From the NCBI RefSeq assembly GCF_035989305.1, contig NZ_CP108514.1, positions 4,627,501 through 4,691,500 on the forward strand: a stretch of DNA of 64,000 nt, written 5' to 3'. Of the stretch, positions 7,720-14,750 are shown one piece after another (within the stretch, counting starts at the first letter, position 1; the number at the start of each line of letters is the position of its first letter). The position numbers were made by a program, and so were the translations under genes. The DNA is from Streptomyces sp. NBC_01233. GTDB taxonomy: Bacteria > Actinomycetota > Actinomycetes > Streptomycetales > Streptomycetaceae. A model generated the notes under the pieces. It saw only the letters and a list, made by a program, of their open reading frames with translations, was not told where the DNA came from and searched no databases.

Positions 7720-9906
7720 TCACACGGCATGCAAGCGCTCCGTGTCGCCCTGCAGCGCCAGTCTGCGCGCGTAGCGCAGGAGCGGAGCGGGGAGCGAGAA
7801 CCGGCCGGGCACGCACTCGCGGAGCAGGCTCGCACCGACCAGGCGCCGCAGCATGTGCGTCGCCTCCATCGGGGTCGTGCCGGCCAGTTCCGCCATGGTG
7901 TAAGCGTTGGCGAGCCGCCCCTCGGTCTGCGCGAGCAGCCTGAAGCAGCGCCGCACGGGTTCCAGCAGGGACACGTAGGAGAGTTCGAACGCCGCGTGGG
8001 CCGCGGCGAACAGGTCGTCGCTCGCGACCGGCAGGTCCGAGAACGCCCCGGCCTCCTGCAACTCGACGCAGAGCTGGGCGATCCCGCTCCCGGGGTACTC
8101 CGCGAGCCGGGCCGCGAGGAGCCGGATCGCCAGCGGGAGACCGCCGCAGTGCCGGACCAGCGCCATCGCGGCCAGCGGCTCGGCCTCCACCCGGCCGCTG
8201 CGCAACAGCCGGCCCAGCAGCGCCAGCGCCTCGTCCCGGTCGAGCACGTTGAGGTCGAGCCGGGGCACACCGTCCCGGGCCACCAGCCCCGGCAGGGTGT
8301 TGCGGCTCGTGACCAGGACCGCGCACCTCGCCGTCCCCGGGACGAGCGGCCGGATCTGGCTCTCCTCGCGCGCGTTGTCCAGGACGATCAGCATCCTCCG
8401 GTCCGACAGCAGGGTGCGGTACAGGTTCGCGGCTTCGTCGAGAGTGTCGGGGATCTCCCCGTCCGGGACGCCCAACGCCCGTAGAAAGGAGGCGAGTACC
8501 TCCTCGGGGCGCAGGGGACGCCGGTCGCCGTAGCCGTGCAGGTCGCCGTACAGCTGGCCGTCCGGAAAGCGCTCTCGGACCAGGTGTGCCCAGCGCACGG
8601 CGAGTGCCGTCTTGCCCACCCCGGGGAAACCCGTGATCAGCGCCGCCGGGACCTGCCCGCCGCGCTCGCAGGTGGGCAGGAGCAGCCGGTCCAGCTGGTC
8701 CAGCTCGGCGCCGCGCCCGACGAAGCCCGTGCTCGCGGCCGGCATCTGGGACGGCCGGGGCCTCGGCGGCGGCGCGGTGGCCGGCCGCCGTACGAGCGGT
8801 GCTCCCGCGCCGGACGCCGCCCGTTCGGCCACCGGTCCCGTCCTCGGCCACGGAAGCTCCTGGTGCAGGATCCGCAGATGGGCGCGCCGCAGTTCGTCGC
8901 CCGGCTGGACGCCCAGCTCCTGGTCGAGTCTGCGCGTCACCCCGGAGAAGACCCTCAGCGCCTCCTGCTGCTCCCCGCAGCTCGCCAGTGCCAGCATCAG
9001 CGACGCCTGGAGCCCCTCGTGCAGCGGCTCCTCCTCGCTGGCGCTGCGCAGCGCCTGCACCACTTGCCCGGGCCGGTGCAGCTGCAGGGCGAGGTCCGCG
9101 TACAGCAGGAGGCTCTCCACCCGCTGCCGGGCGGCCGCCGTGGCGGCGGGATGGTGCGGCAGCAGCGGTTCGCCCGCCAGGAGAGGTCCGCGCCAGCACT
9201 TGTAGGCGCGTCCGGCCAGCTCGTGGGCGGCCGCCGCGTCACCGGCCCCGTGCGCCTGCCGCGCCCGCAGCGACAGGTCCTGGAAACGGGTCAGGTCGAC
9301 CTGGTCGCGGTCCAGGGCCAGTGCGTAGCCCGTGTGCGTGCGCGTCAGGAACGAGTCGGCCGGCACCCCCGTGGCGGAGTCGGAGGGGAGCAGCAGCCGG
9401 CGCGCCTGGCTGACGTACGTGTGGACCAGGCTCTGGTAGGAGCGCGGGGGGTCGTTCGGCCACAGGGTGTGGGTGATCTCCCCCAGGCTGGCCGGCTCCG
9501 GGTGCTGGAGTGCCAGCAGGGCGAGCAACCGCCGCACCTTGGTCGCTTGCACGGGCGTCTCGATGCCCCGGTACCGGACGGACAGCGGCCCGAGAATGCC
9601 GATCTGCAGACGTCCGTCGGCGGGGCGCCCGTCACCGGGGCGCACGGCATCGCGCGCGGGCGGCGAAAGCTGCCGCGCCGCGTCCGCGTCGAGGCCCAGC
9701 GCATCGGCCAGCAGCTGCAGCGTCCGTGTCTGCGGCCGGCGCACCCGGCCCTGCTCGATGTCGCGCAGCGTCCGCACGCTCACTCCGGCGCGTTCCGCGA
9801 GCTCGTGCTGGGGCAGGCCGGCCCGCCCCCGGAACGAGCGGATCCGCTCACCGAAGGACCAGCTGCAGTCCTCCGCGGATCTCGTCCCGAATACGCGGTT
9901 CTCCAA
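7720..9906 (-). CDS. AfsR/SARP-type regulator with XRE helix-turn-helix, BTAD and NB-ARC domains
   Basis: About 728 residues. Domains in order: an XRE-type helix-turn-helix (about 17-73; HELAERAGVSVRTLRDIEQG), an OmpR/SARP winged helix (about 97-190; LGPLSVRYRG), a BTAD helical domain (about 200-340), a Pro-rich linker and an NB-ARC ATPase with Walker A GFPGVGKTA and the RxxxVLDN region. A TTG at 9906 is preceded by AGGGGGAACG and gives a normal N-terminus; an ATG at 10026 would add 40 low-complexity residues without a ribosome site. It converges on the LysE gene and diverges from the ECF sigma gene. Likely a pathway-specific activator. A cXRE plus SARP plus NB-ARC arrangement is less common than plain SARPs. 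Confidence 0.85.
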   Translation of the reverse strand: MENRVFGTRSAEDCSWSFGERIRSFRGRAGLPQHELAERAGVSVRTLRDIEQGRVRRPQTRTLQLLADALGLDADAARQLSPPARDAVRPGDGRPADGRLQIGILGPLSVRYRGIETPVQATKVRRLLALLALQHPEPASLGEITHTLWPNDPPRSYQSLVHTYVSQARRLLLPSDSATGVPADSFLTRTHTGYALALDRDQVDLTRFQDLSLRARQAHGAGDAAAAHELAGRAYKCWRGPLLAGEPLLPHHPAATAAARQRVESLLLYADLALQLHRPGQVVQALRSASEEEPLHEGLQASLMLALASCGEQQEALRVFSGVTRRLDQELGVQPGDELRRAHLRILHQELPWPRTGPVAERAASGAGAPLVRRPATAPPPRPRPSQMPAASTGFVGRGAELDQLDRLLLPTCERGGQVPAALITGFPGVGKTALAVRWAHLVRERFPDGQLYGDLHGYGDRRPLRPEEVLASFLRALGVPDGEIPDTLDEAANLYRTLLSDRRMLIVLDNAREESQIRPLVPGTARCAVLVTSRNTLPGLVARDGVPRLDLNVLDRDEALALLGRLLRSGRVEAEPLAAMALVRHCGGLPLAIRLLAARLAEYPGSGIAQLCVELQEAGAFSDLPVASDDLFAAAHAAFELSYVSLLEPVRRCFRLLAQTEGRLANAYTMAELAGTTPMEATHMLRRLVGASLLRECVPGRFSLPAPLLRYARRLALQGDTERLHAV

Positions 9907-10328
9907 CGTTCCCCCTGGTGGCTGAGGTGCAGCTCGGTGGCGCCTTTCCAGCGGCTGCGAGCGGAAGGTGCGCGGCGACGGAACGCGTGAGGCGCAGCCC
10001 GTCGGGATCTTTGGATATCGGGTCACTGTGCGGTGCCGGACGGCGCGGCACGACAGGAAAGAGGGCGAGAGGACAACGCCTGGAAAAAGGTTTCCCTAAT
10101 TCTCCATGTACAAGGGTCGACATCGTGCCCCCGAAATCCCGCAGGACCATGAAAATTCGAACCGTGGGGGCGGCTCAGCGCCCACGATCCGACCGTAACT
10201 GCAAAACCTTGATCATCAGGTGTCGCTTCTGGCCAAGAACACCGTGGTTTCGGCCAGAAGCGAAAAATCGAGTGTGCGGTCCCGCGTCCGGTGCAACGGT
10301 CTCGCGCGGTCCGGTGTTTACCAGGACG
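9907..10328. other. 422-base divergent intergenic region
   Basis: No convincing coding sequence on either strand. It separates the AfsR-like regulator (minus) from the ECF sigma operon (plus) and must hold both promoters. It is noticeably less G+C rich around 10081-10270 than the flanking genes and contains the perfect 11-base inverted repeat listed separately at 10224-10262. No clear -35/-10 pair could be assigned. Confidence 0.6.
10224..10262. promoter_or_regulatory. Perfect 11-base inverted repeat upstream of the ECF sigma operon
   Basis: CGCTTCTGGCC at 10224-10234 and GGCCAGAAGCG at 10252-10262 are exact inverted copies with a 17-base spacer. The right arm ends 66 bases before the sigma-factor start. 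It could be an operator bound by a dimer or an attenuating stem-loop in the leader transcript. No T-run follows, which argues against a simple terminator. Confidence 0.5.
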
Positions 10329-10943
10329 ATGGACGAGATGGCTCTGCCGCTGACGGAACTGCTCGCGACCGACCTGGACGACGGGTTCACCGAACTCGTA
10401 CGCACCCAGGCCGGTGCCGTGCGGTCCGTTCTGCTGCGCCTCTCGGGCTCCGCGCGAGAAGCCGACGACCTGGGTCAGGAAACCTTCCTGCGCGCCTATT
10501 CGGCCTTGCGCGAGTACTCCGCCGAGCGCCGCAGGCAGCTCCAGCCGCGTGCCTGGCTGCTCACCATCGCGGCGAACGTGTGGCGCAACCACCTCCGTAC
10601 CCTGAGCCGCCGGCCCGGTGTGGCCGACGGCGTCGAAGTCACGTGTGCCGAGACCCTGGACGACGCTCCGGGGCCGGAACAACGCGCGCTCGACGGGGCA
10701 CGGCGGGCCCGGCTGGTGACCGCACTGTCGGGTCTGCCGGACCACCACCGGCTGCCCGTGGTCCTGAGGTACATCGGCGAGCTGACCTACCAGGAAATGG
10801 CCGCGGTCCTGGACTGCCCGGTCGGAACGGTGAAGGCGCAGGTGTCGCGGGGTCTGGCCACTCTGCGCGCCGAGCCCGTCTTAGCCGCCGACCGCACGCG
10901 GCACGGGCCGGCCCGAGAGAAACGGAAGGAGGCGGCGGGATGA
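10329..10943 (+). CDS. ECF-family RNA polymerase sigma factor (TTA codon)
   Basis: 204 residues. Region 2 (about 25-95) has the typical AREADDLGQETFLRAYSAL stretch; region 4 (about 130-185) has LPVVLRYIGELTYQEMAAVL followed by GTVKAQVSRG, the helix-turn-helix that reads the -35 element. ATG 10329 has a weak AGGA before it; an in-frame ATG at 10338 is an alternative. Codon 185 (10881-10883) is TTA, so translation should depend on the bldA leucyl-tRNA. The stop overlaps the start of the alkylation-sensing gene (ATGA), so the two are coupled. No anti-sigma factor of the usual membrane type is adjacent. Confidence 0.92.
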   Translation: MDEMALPLTELLATDLDDGFTELVRTQAGAVRSVLLRLSGSAREADDLGQETFLRAYSALREYSAERRRQLQPRAWLLTIAANVWRNHLRTLSRRPGVADGVEVTCAETLDDAPGPEQRALDGARRARLVTALSGLPDHHRLPVVLRYIGELTYQEMAAVLDCPVGTVKAQVSRGLATLRAEPVLAADRTRHGPAREKRKEAAG

Positions 10944-11716
10944 GACTGCCGGACGAGTTGAGCACCCTGCGCCAGGTGGCACCCGCAGGGTTCGCGGTAC
11001 GCGTGCTGGAGCGCGCCGGTGTTCCGGCGCACCGCTACGACTGCTACGTGCGCACCGACTCACCGGTCGGCCCCCTCTACGTGGCTCACGGGCGGGGAGC
11101 GGTGACCGGCGCCGCCGCCACGGACTGGTACGCGGACGACGCGGCGTTCGAGGAGGCCTACCGGGCCCGGACCCGGCGGTCGGTGCTCTGCGGGACCAAG
11201 CCCCCGCCGGGTCTGGCGCGGGCCCTGCGGGGCCGGGACCGGACCCTGCGTTACGACTTCGGCCCGCTGCCCGACGAGCAGAGCGCGGTCCTGCAGGCCA
11301 CCCGGCTCATCCCGTTCGGGCAGCTGCGTCCGACGGGCTGGCTGGCCCGCGAGGCCGGACTGCCCGCCCTCGCCCCCGCGGAGGTGATGGCGGCGGTCCG
11401 GGCCAATCCCGTGCCCGTACTCGTGCCGGCGCACCGGGTGTGCCGGGACGACGGGCTGCCGGCGGACTGCGGCCTGCCGGCCGCGTTCGAAGGGCGGCTG
11501 CGGGAAGGGGAGGGCGTGGACGCCGAGCGGGTGGAGCGGTTCGTACGCATGGGGGCCCGCTTCCTGGGCAGCGGGACCACGCGGATCTTCTGCTACCCGA
11601 CGTGCGCGCACGCGCGCCGCATCACCGCCCGGCACGAGGTGCCGTTCACCTCGGCCGACGAGGCCGCCGCCGCCGGGTTCCGGGGCTGCCGCAGCTGCCG
11701 GCCGGCCACCGTGTGA
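10940..11716 (+). CDS. Alkyltransferase-like domain fused to an Ada zinc/methyl-acceptor domain
   Basis: 258 residues, two DNA-alkylation domains. Residues about 105-190 match the O6-alkylguanine-DNA alkyltransferase fold (IPFGQLR, VLVPAHRVCRDDG), but the active-site PCHR is P163-A164-H165-R166: the catalytic Cys is Ala, as in alkyltransferase-like proteins that bind but do not repair O6-alkylguanine. Residues 210-255 match the N-terminal domain of E. coli Ada: C218-x3-C222 and C250-x2-C253 with Ada-like spacing (RIFCYPTC, GFRGCRSCRP); C218 corresponds to the methyl-accepting Cys38. No AraC helix-turn-helix is present. ATG 10940 overlaps the ECF sigma stop. A role in sensing or resisting alkylation by an N-nitroso product is inferred. 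Confidence 0.85.
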   Translation: MRLPDELSTLRQVAPAGFAVRVLERAGVPAHRYDCYVRTDSPVGPLYVAHGRGAVTGAAATDWYADDAAFEEAYRARTRRSVLCGTKPPPGLARALRGRDRTLRYDFGPLPDEQSAVLQATRLIPFGQLRPTGWLAREAGLPALAPAEVMAAVRANPVPVLVPAHRVCRDDGLPADCGLPAAFEGRLREGEGVDAERVERFVRMGARFLGSGTTRIFCYPTCAHARRITARHEVPFTSADEAAAAGFRGCRSCRPATV

Positions 11717-11732
11717 CGGGAGCGCCCGTGCC

Positions 11733-11764
11733 ACCTTCCGTGCTGCCGCGCCGGCACGGAAGGT
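11733..11764. terminator. Convergent stem-loop terminator
   Basis: ACCTTCCGTGC at 11733-11743 pairs with GCACGGAAGGT at 11754-11764 (11 pairs, 10-base loop), with further partial pairing outside. It lies between the stop of the Ada-like gene and the stop of the minus-strand DDAH-like gene, so it can end transcription from both sides. Confidence 0.7.
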
Positions 11765-11810
11765 GCGGGCGTCCGCCGGCCGCGCCCGCGCCCCGTCCGG
11801 CCCGTCCCGC

Positions 11811-12677
11811 TCAGCGGTCGCGGAGTTCGAGCGTGCAGCACTTGACGCTGCCGCCTGCCTTGAGCAGCTCGGAGAGCTCCACCCCGATCGGCTCGAAGCC
11901 CCGCGCGCGCAGCTTGGCGTGCAGGCCGGTGGCCGCGGCGGGCAGCAGGACGTGGCGGCCGTCGGAGAAGGCGTTGAGCCCGAACACGGCGGCGTCCTCG
12001 GCGTCGGCCAGGACCGCGCTCGGGAACATGGCGCGCAGCACCGCCTGGCTGCCCTGGGAGAAGGCGGCCGGGTAGTACATGACCTCGTCGTCCGACAGGA
12101 CGGACAGCGCCGTGTCCAGGTGGTAGAACTCCGGGTTCACCAGCGTCAGCGAGGTGACCGGGAGACCGAAGAACTCCTGCGCCTCCGCGTGTGAGCGCGG
12201 GTCGGTGCGGAAGCCCGTGCCGGCCAGCAGGCGCCGCCCGACGGTGAGGATGTCGCCCTCGCCCTCGTTGACGAACTCGGGCCACAGCGTGTCCGTGTAA
12301 CCGCGGCCTTCCAGCCATCTCAGGTACGCGGGCCCCTCCGCGGTGCGCTCCGCGTGCCGGAAGCGGGCCCCGTAGACCTTGCCGTCGACCACGGTGGCGC
12401 CGTTGGCCGCGAACACCATGTCGGGCAGGCCCTCGATGGGGTCTATCTCCTCGACCACGTGGCCGAGTTCGAGGTACAGCGCGCGCAGCCCCTCCCACTG
12501 CTTGACCGCGAGCGCGTTGTCCGTGGCGTGCTGCGGGTTCATCCACGGGTTGATCGAATACGTGACGTCGTAGTGCCGGGGCCGGCACATCAGCAGACGG
12601 CGCCGGGTGGCGACCCGGGTGGGGCTTTCCGAACGGTAGAGAGCGCCGGCGGGGGTGATGGGCTCGGTGAGCGGCAC
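11811..12677 (-). CDS. DDAH-like amidinohydrolase (copy 1)
   Basis: 288 residues, GTG start with GAAGGAG upstream. It belongs to the guanidine-modifying (pentein) superfamily close to N,N-dimethylarginine dimethylaminohydrolase: LLMCRPRHYDVTYSINPWMN near the N-terminus, PDMVFAANGATVVDG, NEGEGD, the catalytic His in FYHLDTAL, and the nucleophile C280 in GGSVKCCT near the C-terminus. Such enzymes hydrolyse the guanidine of arginine or methylarginines to citrulline or ornithine-type products. A paralogue lies at 18965. With an arginine methyltransferase and an SznF homologue in the cluster, a methylated or hydroxylated arginine is a plausible substrate; supplying or scavenging arginine metabolites is the alternative. 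Transcribed divergently from the N-hydroxylase operon. Confidence 0.85.
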   Translation of the reverse strand: MPLTEPITPAGALYRSESPTRVATRRRLLMCRPRHYDVTYSINPWMNPQHATDNALAVKQWEGLRALYLELGHVVEEIDPIEGLPDMVFAANGATVVDGKVYGARFRHAERTAEGPAYLRWLEGRGYTDTLWPEFVNEGEGDILTVGRRLLAGTGFRTDPRSHAEAQEFFGLPVTSLTLVNPEFYHLDTALSVLSDDEVMYYPAAFSQGSQAVLRAMFPSAVLADAEDAAVFGLNAFSDGRHVLLPAAATGLHAKLRARGFEPIGVELSELLKAGGSVKCCTLELRDR

Positions 12678-13013
12678 GAGGGCTCCTTCTCATGGGGTGG
12701 GGATGGAAGCCCGGCCGCCCGAGGGATGTTTCGGGCCGGCCGGAAGCGCGAACGCAACTGATCACTGGGGCCAATGGAAAAGGCGCTCCGCGTTGACCGG
12801 AAGCAGTCCGGGACACCGGCCAATCAACCCTCTGACCAGGCCCTCGGCCGAGTTGATTGTCCGTGTCCGACTTCGCTTCCGGGCAATCGTGGGCTCCCGT
12901 GGAATGTGGACGTCACCCGGTTTCGGGAGGCGACGCAAGGACGGGAAAGAGATCCCGAACCGTCCTGCCCGACCGTACGAACCTGTCCACCTGTTCCATC
13001 TGGAGGTACTTCC
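12678..13013. other. 336-base divergent promoter region
   Basis: Non-coding gap between the minus-strand DDAH-like gene and the 12-gene plus-strand operon. It must contain both promoters. An inverted repeat at 12821-12859 is listed separately. The strong GGAGG at 13002-13006 is the ribosome site of the N-hydroxylase. No confident -35/-10 boxes were identified. Confidence 0.6.
12821..12859. promoter_or_regulatory. Inverted repeat CAATCAAC / GTTGATTG
   Basis: CAATCAAC at 12821-12828 and GTTGATTG at 12852-12859 are exact inverted 8-mers, 23 bases apart, in an A+T-richer patch of the divergent promoter region. Spacing and symmetry would suit a regulator that binds two half-sites about three helical turns apart. 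Confidence 0.4.
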
Positions 13014-14327
13014 ATGGCGCATCGCAACGTCGAACTGCTCGCAGTCGGTGCAGGACCGGCGAACCTCGCGCTGGCGGTCGCCGTCGAGGAGCTCGCTCCC
13101 GAGCTGGTCGGCGACACCCTGCTCATCGAGCGCGAGCAGGACATCGTGTGGCAGCGCGGCATGCTGCTGCCCGACGCGCTCAGCCAGGTCTCCTTCCTCA
13201 AGGACCTGGTCACCATGCGCAATCCGTGCAGCCGCTTTTCCTTCGTCAACTTCCTTCACTCGCAGGAGCGGCTCGACGCTTTCGTCAACCTGGCCAGCTT
13301 CGTTCCGTACCGCAGCGAGATATCCGAGTACTTGCAGTGGGTGGCCGACGAACTCGACACGGTGAAGGTCGAATACGGCCGCGAGTGCACTTCCGTCGAA
13401 GCGGTGAACGGCGACGACGGCGAACTCTCCGGCTGGCTGGTCACCCTGGCCAACGGTGACACCATCGGCTGCCGCTACCTGGTGATCGGCGCCGGCCGCG
13501 ACGCCCACGTCCCCGCCGTGTTCGACGGCCTGCCGGCCGAGCGCGTCATCCACAGCACGCAGTACACGCAGCGCATCGCCGGGGTGCGCGCGGACCTGCC
13601 GCACCGGGTCGCGGTCATCGGCGGTGCGCAGAGCGCGGCCGAGCTGTTCGGCGCGGCCCTGCGGGACCTGCCCGAGTGCAAGCCGACCATGATCATGCGT
13701 TCCATCGGCCTGAACGGCTACGAGAGCAGCAAGTTCACCAACGAGCTGTACTACACGTCCTTCATCGACGAGTTCTACGAGTCCTCGCCCGAGGCCCGCC
13801 AGCAGCTGCTCGCCGAGATGTACCGCTCCAACTACGGCGGTCTGTCCCCGGCCACCCTCGACGGTCTGTACCGGCAGTTCTACCAGGACCGCCGCAGCGG
13901 CCAGGAGCGCCTGGCGCTCCACCCCATGACCGACGTGAGCGCCGCACGGATGGACGGCGAGGAGATCGTCCTGACCCTCGTCGACCGCAAGTCGGGTGCC
14001 GAGCGGGAGATGCGCACGGACCTCGTGCTCCTCGGCACCGGTTTCGTCCGCGAGATGCCGTGGGCGGTCAAGGCCCTCGCGCAGTCGATCGGACTCGACG
14101 AGATCAACGTGAGCCGGAACTACCGGCTCGACCTGGGCCGCCCGGCGACGGCCGCCTGCTACCTGCAGGGCGTCAACGAGGCCACCCACGGCATCGCCGA
14201 CTCGCTGCTCAGCGTGCTCGCCGGCCGCTCCGCCGAGATCACCCGGGACATCGTGGCGCACCGCCGGACGAGATCGGTGGAGATCCCGGCCCAGGAGCGC
14301 GAGCTCGCGCTCGCCGGCGCGGTCTGA
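13014..14327 (+). CDS. Flavin-dependent amine N-hydroxylase (lysine N6-hydroxylase type)
   Basis: 437 residues, class B N-hydroxylating monooxygenase of the IucD/SidA/PvdA family. The FAD motif is VGAGPANL at 11-18; the region WQRGMLLPD...SFLKDLVTMRNP (46-71) is characteristic; the NADPH motif is VIGGAQSAAE at 201-210; LLGTGF lies near the C-terminus. Homologues in the s56-p1 and triacsin clusters make N6-hydroxylysine, the first step to a hydrazine. The neighbouring cupin and MetRS-like proteins are the matching second step. ATG 13014 follows GGAGG with 7-base spacing; in-frame codons upstream lie in the promoter region. First gene of a 12-gene operon. Confidence 0.93.
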   Translation: MAHRNVELLAVGAGPANLALAVAVEELAPELVGDTLLIEREQDIVWQRGMLLPDALSQVSFLKDLVTMRNPCSRFSFVNFLHSQERLDAFVNLASFVPYRSEISEYLQWVADELDTVKVEYGRECTSVEAVNGDDGELSGWLVTLANGDTIGCRYLVIGAGRDAHVPAVFDGLPAERVIHSTQYTQRIAGVRADLPHRVAVIGGAQSAAELFGAALRDLPECKPTMIMRSIGLNGYESSKFTNELYYTSFIDEFYESSPEARQQLLAEMYRSNYGGLSPATLDGLYRQFYQDRRSGQERLALHPMTDVSAARMDGEEIVLTLVDRKSGAEREMRTDLVLLGTGFVREMPWAVKALAQSIGLDEINVSRNYRLDLGRPATAACYLQGVNEATHGIADSLLSVLAGRSAEITRDIVAHRRTRSVEIPAQERELALAGAV

Positions 14328-14381
14328 GTCCCGCGCGCCCCTCACGAGCCGTACCCGCCTGACGAGGAGAGAACGACCCAC

Positions 14382-14750
14382 ATGCTCACCAAGCAACTCG
14401 ACCGCGACGGACTGACGCACGAGAACGGGCTGGACGCCCAGCGCCTGCTGCCCTGGCCCGAGCTCAACGCCCCCTTCGAGGGGTCCTGGTGCGTGATCCG
14501 GCCCGGCACCGCGTCGACGGCGCACGCCCACCACGAGTACGAGATCTTCATCGCCGTCTCCGGCACCGCGGTCCTGGAGTCGCAGGGCGTCCGCAAGCCC
14601 CTCGTGACCGGGGACATCGTCTACTTCACCCCCGGCTCGGACCACCGGGTGATCAACGAGTCCGCCGAGGACTTCGAGATGTATTCGGTCTGGTGGGACC
14701 TCGACATGACGCAGCGGTTCGCAGCACGCCACGAAGGAGCCCGGACATGA
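14382..14750 (+). CDS. Cupin subunit of a split hydrazine synthetase
   Basis: 122 residues, one cupin barrel. Likely metal ligands are the His residues and Glu in TAHAHHEYEIF and the later His in PGSDHRVIN. In the s56-p1, pyrazomycin and triacsin pathways a cupin domain is fused to a MetRS-like domain; the MetRS part esterifies an amino acid onto N6-hydroxylysine and the cupin rearranges this ester to an N-N bonded product. Here the two parts are separate genes overlapping by four bases (ATGA) in the same order. ATG follows GAGGAGAG. Assignment as the N-N forming half is inferred from the neighbours. Confidence 0.88.
   Translation: MLTKQLDRDGLTHENGLDAQRLLPWPELNAPFEGSWCVIRPGTASTAHAHHEYEIFIAVSGTAVLESQGVRKPLVTGDIVYFTPGSDHRVINESAEDFEMYSVWWDLDMTQRFAARHEGART

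Noticed and set aside
7720..10026. ATG start at 10026 for the AfsR-like regulator
   Set aside because: Adds 40 low-complexity residues without a ribosome site; TTG 9906 has AGGGGGA upstream.
10940..11716. Active O6-methylguanine-DNA methyltransferase
   Set aside because: The essential PCHR cysteine is Ala (PAHR), so methyl transfer at that domain is not expected.
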